Positions 22,191-25,936 of a stretch of DNA of 25,936 nt are shown one piece after another (the stretch's first letter is position 1; each line of letters opens with the position of its first letter). Under the pieces are notes generated by a model. The model was not told the DNA's origin. It saw nothing but the letters and a program-made list of their open reading frames with translations, and searched no databases. The stretch is from a bacterium (lineage in GTDB: Bacteria > Patescibacteriota > Minisyncoccia > Minisyncoccales > JAGLPU01), in assembly GCA_030594935.1 (NCBI GenBank), contig JAUVEE010000003.1, positions 1 to 25,936 on the forward strand. Reading direction: 5' to 3'. A program made the translations under genes and the position numbers.

Positions 22191-22859
22191 TTATTTTTCT
22201 TTTTGTTTAACAGCAGTCTTAACTTCTTCGGTTTTAGCGGTAAATGTTTCCTGGATCACTTTTATCGCCTCCTTGGGCATTACCAGGTATTTATAGCTTA
22301 ACAAATCCAAAACATTCAATTCTTTGGTTTGAATTGTTTGCGTTTTAGGAATATTCCTAGCCGCTAAAATTGTCTTTTCATCAACTCCTGTTAAGGATAG
22401 CAAAGATGACTGGTTTTTGCAAGGCAGTTTGCTTAAAAGTTCCGCGATTTGTTTGGTCTTTCCTTCAGATTTTAACTCATCCAAAAGGATCAAAGAATCA
22501 TCCTTTGCTTTAGTTGATAAAACCATGAATAAGGCTTTTCTCCGCATCTTCTTGGGAATGTCCTTTTTAAAATTCCTTTCATTAGTTGGTCCGAAAGTCA
22601 CTCCTCCTCCTTTCCAAATGGGAGAACGCCTGGAGCCTACTCTGGCCCGTCCGGTTCCTTTCTGCCTCCAGGGCTTTCTGCCTCCTCCTCTGACATCACT
22701 TCTGTCTTTGGTATGCGCCAACACATTTCTTCTGTTAGAAGACTGGGAAACAGCCACCTGGTGAACCAGATCAGCGTTCATTTCCACTTCAAAGATCTCA
22801 GCCGGCAATTTCGTCTGTTTCATCTTTTCTCCTGTTTGATTGTATGTGTCTGCTAACAT
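22191..22859 (-). CDS. rplD: 50S ribosomal protein uL4
   Basis: 222 residues from the ATG at 22859. The family core is clear: NRRNVLAHTKDRSDVRGGGRK, PWRQKGTGRARVGSRRSPIW, GGGVTFGPT. The start is open. Homology favours 22859, because TYNQTGEK and KLPAEIF match the usual uL4 N-terminal strand. Expression signals favour the ATG at 22823 (210 residues): it has AGGAG 5 nt upstream and follows a -35/-10 pair (22839-22867) that overlaps the longer coding start. It is separated from rplC by an opposite-strand gene. Confidence 0.93.
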   Translation of the reverse strand: MLADTYNQTGEKMKQTKLPAEIFEVEMNADLVHQVAVSQSSNRRNVLAHTKDRSDVRGGGRKPWRQKGTGRARVGSRRSPIWKGGGVTFGPTNERNFKKDIPKKMRRKALFMVLSTKAKDDSLILLDELKSEGKTKQIAELLSKLPCKNQSSLLSLTGVDEKTILAARNIPKTQTIQTKELNVLDLLSYKYLVMPKEAIKVIQETFTAKTEEVKTAVKQKEK

Positions 22860-22867
22860 ATTGACAA
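22839..22867 (-). promoter_or_regulatory. possible rplD promoter (TTGTCA, TACAAT) with shared -35
   Basis: On the minus strand TTGTCA (22862-22867) and TACAAT (22839-22844) are 17 bp apart, followed by a short leader with AGGAG and the ATG at 22823. It would restart transcription of the ribosomal operon after the inserted gene. The -35 overlaps the opposite promoter with the same 1-nt offset as at 11438-11444. Confidence 0.5.
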
Positions 22868-22888
22868 ATTTATTTAATGTGATATAGT
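22861..22888 (+). promoter_or_regulatory. promoter of the small gene between rplC and rplD
   Basis: TTGACA (22861-22866), 16 bp, then TATAGT (22883-22888) preceded by TGA, which makes an extended -10. Its leader to the GGAGGTG site has the same length and a similar sequence to that at 11465-11487. Confidence 0.65.
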
Positions 22889-22917
22889 ATTACTACAGTT
22901 CTTTGGAGGTGAAAAAA

Positions 22918-23085
22918 ATGATTCTGTCGCCAGCTCTTCTATTGTCAATTTTTACAATATTGGCTGCAATTGGTTTTGGAGGAGCATCTTATTATTATAT
23001 TAAGAAAGATGCCACCTGGTGCGGTATATGCGTATCGATAGGAATGGTTAATTTTTTACTCTTTCTAGCAATTATTTTGGGCTAA
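22918..23085 (+). CDS. small two-helix membrane protein inside the S10 cluster
   Basis: I do not recognise this 55-residue protein. I chose the ATG at 22918, 8 nt after GGAGG; a TTG at 22903 would include the ribosome-binding site. Residues 4-24 and 36-54 are hydrophobic and probably span the membrane, with a polar link YYYIKKDATW. Cys35 and Cys38 form a CGIC just before or in the second helix. The TAA stop (23083-23085) lies at the edge of the terminator stem. It is the only plus-strand gene in the ribosomal block and has its own promoter, leader and terminator. It has no sequence likeness to the product at 11493. Confidence 0.65.
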   Translation: MILSPALLLSIFTILAAIGFGGASYYYIKKDATWCGICVSIGMVNFLLFLAIILG

Positions 23086-23105
23086 TCTTAAAGCCCATTT
23101 TTTTT
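23078..23105 (+). terminator. intrinsic terminator after the small gene
   Basis: TGGGCT (23078-23083) pairs with AGCCCA (23092-23097), loop of 8 nt, then eight T (23098-23105). The T-run touches the rplC stop codon (23104-23106). On the minus strand the hairpin lacks a T-run, so it should not strongly stop rplC transcription. Confidence 0.75.
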
Positions 23106-23697
23106 ATCCCTTAATCTCTAATAATGTTCCCCTTTTTCCGGGAATCGGTCCTTTGACTGCCATGACATTGTTGTCTTTGTCAATCTTTACTATTTTTATG
23201 CTCTTAACCGTCACTCGGTCGTAACCCATTCTTCCCGGCATCTTCCTTCCCTTGATAACTCTCTGGGGATAAGCGCTTCCTACTGAACCAAGTGTTCTTT
23301 GTTCGTGCTTTACTCCGTGAGAAGCGTTTCGGCCGTGAAAGCCGTGCCTCTTTACTCCGCCCTGGAATCCCTTTCCTTTAGACATTCCGGAGATCTTTAC
23401 CGTGTCTCCTTCCTCAAAAATTGAAACATTGATCTCGTCTCCCACTTTCGCTTCCGTGTTTTCTTCCTTATATTCTTTCAAATGCTTGAATTCCTTTCCT
23501 TGCATTGTTTTCTTGATCTTGTTTTCCTTGGTTATTTTCTCGTAGCCAACCTGGACTGCCTGGTATTTGTCTTTCTCTTCAGTCTTTATCTGGGTTATCT
23601 GGCAGGGCCCAGCCTCAATCAGAGTGACCGGGATCACTTTTCCTTCGTCGCTATAGACTTGGGACATTTCAATTTTCTTGCCTAATATGAATTTCAT
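23104..23697 (-). CDS. rplC: 50S ribosomal protein uL3
   Basis: 197 residues. KFILGKKIEMSQVYSDEGKVIPVT opens the protein, and the central loop GMSKGKGFQGGVKRHGFHG, HGVKHEQRTLGSVG and GRKMPGRMG are the family's most conserved parts. The Gln of the E. coli methylation site falls in KHEQRTLGS-like context, but I see no prmB here. uL3 reaches the peptidyl-transferase centre. It is preceded by a terminator-like hairpin and followed by the opposite-strand gene, so it is the most isolated gene of the cluster. Confidence 0.97.
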   Translation of the reverse strand: MKFILGKKIEMSQVYSDEGKVIPVTLIEAGPCQITQIKTEEKDKYQAVQVGYEKITKENKIKKTMQGKEFKHLKEYKEENTEAKVGDEINVSIFEEGDTVKISGMSKGKGFQGGVKRHGFHGRNASHGVKHEQRTLGSVGSAYPQRVIKGRKMPGRMGYDRVTVKSIKIVKIDKDNNVMAVKGPIPGKRGTLLEIKG

Positions 23698-23705
23698 ACT
23701 TTAAT

Positions 23706-23727
23706 TAAAAATCGGGCATAGCCCGAT
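23706..23727 (-). terminator. terminator- or attenuator-like hairpin between rpsJ and rplC
   Basis: On the minus strand ATCGGGC and GCCCGAT form a perfect 7-bp stem with the loop TAT (23711-23727), followed by TTTT then AATTAA. It ends 9 nt before the rplC start. It could end transcription from the fusA-tuf-rpsJ side or act as an attenuator for the ribosomal genes. I found no convincing promoter between it and rplC. Confidence 0.5.
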
Positions 23728-23795
23728 CTTTAAATCATTGACTATATATCTAACTCTTAAATTTTTATATTTCTATCATTTAAAATAAAATGCGA

Positions 23796-24131
23796 TTACA
23801 TTTTAATTTCAATGTCAACTCCGGCCGGTAAAGTCAGGTTGGTCAGAGCGTCAATCACTTTGGGGGTGGGATTTAGGATCTCGATCAATCTCTTGTGAAC
23901 TCTCATTTCAAACTGCTCCCGATGGTCCTTATGCACGAAACTGGCCCTGTTTACCGTGTATTTCTGGGTTTCAGTGGGCAAAGGAACCGGTCCCAATACC
24001 TGGACGTCATAACGCAAAGCGCTCTCAACTATCTGTCGAGCGCTGTTGTCTATTATCTTATGATCGTAAGCCCAAAGTTTTATTCTTAACTTTGATTTAA
24101 TTTCTGCTTCAACTGATTTCTTCTTGGTCAT
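23796..24131 (-). CDS. rpsJ: 30S ribosomal protein uS10
   Basis: 111 residues. [25 protein letters not shown] is the family start, with [37 protein letters not shown] in the middle and [11 protein letters not shown] at the end. uS10 is in the 30S head and also serves as NusE in antitermination. It is 9 nt after tuf, so the str and S10 operons are joined here. About 98 nt, AT-rich and with one hairpin, separate it from rplC. Confidence 0.97.
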   Translation of the reverse strand: MTKKKSVEAEIKSKLRIKLWAYDHKIIDNSARQIVESALRYDVQVLGPVPLPTETQKYTVNRASFVHKDHREQFEMRVHKRLIEILNPTPKVIDALTNLTLPAGVDIEIKM

Positions 24132-24140
24132 CTTAAAGAA

Positions 24141-25340
24141 CTATTTTATAATCTTGGTTACTACTCCGGCTCCCACTGTTTTGCCTCCTTCCCTAATGGC
24201 GAATCTTTGCTTCTCTTCCATGGCGATCGGAACGATTAATTTCACTGTCAGGTTGATTGTGTCGCCCGGCATGACCATTTCAGTTCCTTCCGGCAGAGTT
24301 ACGTCTCCGGTAACGTCAGTGGTGCGGAAATAGAGCTGAGGTTTGTAGCCATTGAAGAAAGGAGTGTGTCTTCCGCCTTCTTCTTTGGTCAGGATATAGA
24401 CCTCTGCTTCGTATTCGGTGTGAGGAGTAATGGTGCCCGGTTTGGCGATTACCTGTCCTCTTTCAATGTCTTCTTTCTTTAATCCTCTTAAAAGCAAGCC
24501 CAAATTATCTCCGGCTCTTCCTTCATCCAGGATTTTGTTGAACATTTCAATACTGACAGCCACTGTTTTCTGGGTGTCGCGAATTCCCACGATTTCCACT
24601 TCTTCGTTGGCTTTAACAATTCCTCTTTCCACTCTTCCGGTGGCAACCGTTCCTCTTCCGGCGATTGAGAACACGTCTTCAACGGCCATTAAGAAAGGTT
24701 TTTCAATATCTCTGACCGGCTCGGGAATGTATTCGTCCAAAGCTTTGGCCAATTCCAAGATCGGCTTAACCGCTTCGTCGTCAACAGAACCGGCTTCCAA
24801 AGCTTTCAAGGCTGAACCCCTGATAATAGGAATTTCATCTCCGGGGAATTCGTATTTCTTTAAAAGTTCGCGCACTTCTGATTCCACCAAGTCGATAATT
24901 TCCGGGTCATCCACTGTGTCGCATTTGTTCAAGAAAACAACCAATGAAGGCAAACCCACCTGGCGGGCCAAAAGAATGTGCTCTCTGGTCTGAGGCATAG
25001 GGCCGTCAGCGGCGGACACCAATAAAATGGCTCCGTCCATTTGAGCGGCTCCGGTGATCATGTTCTTAATGTAGTCGGCGTGTCCCGGGCAGTCGATATG
25101 AGCATAATGCCTGCCATCGGTCTCATACTCAAGATGAGCGACATTAATGGTCATGCCCCGAGATTTTTCTTCCGGCGCGGAATCAATCTGGTCAATATTT
25201 TTTTCGGAAACCTTTAACCCCTTCATTCCCAATACTTTAAGAATGGCGGCGGTTAAAGTGGTCTTGCCATGGTCGACATGGCCGATTGTGCCGATATTAA
25301 GATGAGGTTTCCCTCTTTCGAATTTTTCTTTCTCTGCCAT
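24141..25340 (-). CDS. tuf: elongation factor Tu
   Basis: EF-Tu brings aminoacyl-tRNA to the ribosome with GTP. The G motifs are GHVDHGKT (20-27), DCPGH (83-87) and NKCD (138-141); the effector region has RGMTINVAH. Domains 2 and 3 follow, with [13 protein letters not shown] and [21 protein letters not shown]. 399 residues is a normal length. No clear Shine-Dalgarno sequence precedes the ATG. Transcription can come from fusA or from two candidate promoters upstream. Confidence 0.99.
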   Translation of the reverse strand: MAEKEKFERGKPHLNIGTIGHVDHGKTTLTAAILKVLGMKGLKVSEKNIDQIDSAPEEKSRGMTINVAHLEYETDGRHYAHIDCPGHADYIKNMITGAAQMDGAILLVSAADGPMPQTREHILLARQVGLPSLVVFLNKCDTVDDPEIIDLVESEVRELLKKYEFPGDEIPIIRGSALKALEAGSVDDEAVKPILELAKALDEYIPEPVRDIEKPFLMAVEDVFSIAGRGTVATGRVERGIVKANEEVEIVGIRDTQKTVAVSIEMFNKILDEGRAGDNLGLLLRGLKKEDIERGQVIAKPGTITPHTEYEAEVYILTKEEGGRHTPFFNGYKPQLYFRTTDVTGDVTLPEGTEMVMPGDTINLTVKLIVPIAMEEKQRFAIREGGKTVGAGVVTKIIK

Positions 25341-25436
25341 AATTCAAATAATGAGTTGCAAGCGACAAGAAGCATAATTTATAATTCTGTTTCCTGCAGC
25401 TTGTTCCCCGTTACTGATTAATTAATTTATTACTTA

Positions 25437-25464
25437 ATGATATTTAAATTTCAAAAAAAGTCAA
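25437..25464 (-). promoter_or_regulatory. candidate tuf promoter P2 (TTGACT, TATCAT)
   Basis: On the minus strand TTGACT (25459-25464) and TATCAT (25437-25442) are 16 bp apart, giving a leader of roughly 90 nt before tuf. The leader contains CAAGC and GCTTG segments that could pair, but I would not call a defined regulator. Confidence 0.4.
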
Positions 25465-25486
25465 GTCCCAAGTTGAACTTTGTCTG

Positions 25487-25515
25487 ATTATAGCCTATGT
25501 TTATTAAAAAGGCAA
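25487..25515 (-). promoter_or_regulatory. candidate tuf promoter P1 (TTGCCT, TATAAT)
   Basis: On the minus strand TTGCCT (25510-25515) and a perfect TATAAT (25487-25492) are 17 bp apart, with the -35 inside the last codons of the Phd-like gene. This suits the need for more EF-Tu than EF-G. The remaining 25341-25486 holds P2 and no gene that I can see. Confidence 0.55.
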
Positions 25516-25698
25516 GTCTTCAACTTTCAAGGGTTCGTCAACCAGCTCTTTGGGAACCTCTTCCGTTTTTTCTTCTCCCTTAAACTTTCTCCTATAATCC
25601 TCGTAACTCATAACCACCATGACCGGCCGGCCGTTTTCAATAATAACAACCTTGCTTTCCTTGGAGTCTATTATCTTTTTTAGCTCGCTGAAGTCCAT
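25504..25698 (-). CDS. Phd/YefM-like antitoxin-fold protein, orphan
   Basis: 64 residues. The middle, KVVIIENGRPVMVVMSYEDYRR, is the strand-turn-strand and helix of the Phd/YefM fold, whose members bind DNA and neutralise toxins such as Doc, YoeB or VapC-type proteins. The usual N-terminal arm is short (MDFSELKKIIDSKES), and the acidic C-terminal tail (about residues 41-64) could be a partner-binding segment. No toxin gene is adjacent: fusA ends 2 nt before it and tuf follows. It may therefore be a domesticated regulator tied to translation-factor genes; that is inference. Confidence 0.65.
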   Translation of the reverse strand: MDFSELKKIIDSKESKVVIIENGRPVMVVMSYEDYRRKFKGEEKTEEVPKELVDEPLKVEDLPF

Positions 25699-25700
25699 GA

Positions 25701-25936
25701 TTATTTTCTCTTGCCTTCAATAATGTCCTGAGCGATATTGGTCGGCACTTCTTCGTAGCTGCTGAATTCCATGGTAAATGTGCCCCGGCCTTCGGTTACG
25801 GACCTTAAAGCGGTGGCATAGCCGAACATCTCTGACAAAGGAACCTTGGCGTCAATCACTTTCATGTTCATTCTGTCTTCTGTTTCTTCAATCTTGCCTC
25901 TTCGGGCTGATAAATCTCCGATAACGTCGCCAAAGA
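25701..25936 (-). CDS. fusA: elongation factor G, C-terminal end (cut by window edge)
   Basis: The last 77 codons of EF-G are present. They read [14 protein letters not shown] near the edge, then [28 protein letters not shown] and a final [12 protein letters not shown]. This is the domain V and end of the translocase, with the conserved [13 protein letters not shown] motif. The rest lies to the right of the window. The stop is 2 nt before the Phd-like gene, which is presumably on the same transcript. Confidence 0.97.
   Translation of the reverse strand, partial: FGDVIGDLSARRGKIEETEDRMNMKVIDAKVPLSEMFGYATALRSVTEGRGTFTMEFSSYEEVPTNIAQDIIEGKRK

Noticed and set aside
21658..22296. Plus-strand open frame of 212 codons rich in Phe
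   Set aside because: It is the complement of the Lys/Glu-rich coding of rplB, rplW and rplD; Phe runs arise from antisense of Lys and Glu codons.
25341..25436. tRNA or riboswitch in the tuf leader
   Set aside because: I found no cloverleaf or known aptamer pattern; only weak pairing of CAAGC with GCTTG.
25504..25698. Complete type II toxin-antitoxin pair
   Set aside because: Only the Phd-like gene is present; the neighbours are fusA and tuf, and the tuf upstream region has no toxin-sized ORF.

Overview
The window looks like part of the genome of a Patescibacteria (CPR) bacterium, most likely Parcubacteria-like. The evidence is a compact, AT-leaning genome with overlapping genes, a long ribosomal-protein cluster with no rpmD (uL30) between rpsE and rplO, short versions of several enzymes, an alanyl-tRNA synthetase without its C-terminal domain, and many prepilin/LamG fusion proteins. 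TAA, TAG and TGA all end genes normally, so the code is standard and the recoded-TGA lineages (Gracilibacteria, Absconditabacteria) are unlikely. Nearly every gene is on the minus strand, so transcription runs from right to left. The lineage call is inference.

Right part (25936 to 11718), translation block: the end of fusA, a small orphan Phd/YefM-like gene, tuf with two candidate promoters, then the S10 and spc clusters in the usual order (rpsJ, rplC, rplD, rplW, rplB, rpsS, rplV, rpsC, rplP, rpmC, rpsQ, rplN, rplX, rplE, rpsN, rpsH, rplF, rplR, rpsE, rplO, secY, adk), then a P-loop kinase-like gene and map. The order is broken once: between rplC and rplD lies a small membrane-protein gene on the opposite strand with its own promoter and terminator.

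Left part (11411 to 1): one long, tightly packed minus-strand operon. It holds a GT2 glycosyltransferase, a GalT-like nucleotidyltransferase, a small multidrug-export-family membrane protein, tpiA, six tandem prepilin/LamG genes (called LP1 to LP6 here in order of transcription), mnmA, alaS interrupted by an in-frame TAA, and the start of an FtsA/PilM-like ATPase that leaves the window. The six LP genes share nearly constant ends around different LamG centres and show mosaic blocks at the DNA level, which suggests recombination or gene conversion in a set of surface-displayed binding proteins.

The two blocks are separated by a second small plus-strand hydrophobic ORF (11493 on). It has the same layout as the insert between rplC and rplD: a divergent promoter with a shared TTGACAA core as back-to-back -35 boxes, a similar 5' leader with TTGGAGGTG, a short hydrophobic ORF, and an intrinsic terminator against the stop codon of the convergent minus-strand gene. 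These two look-alike cassettes and the LP array are the parts most worth following up.
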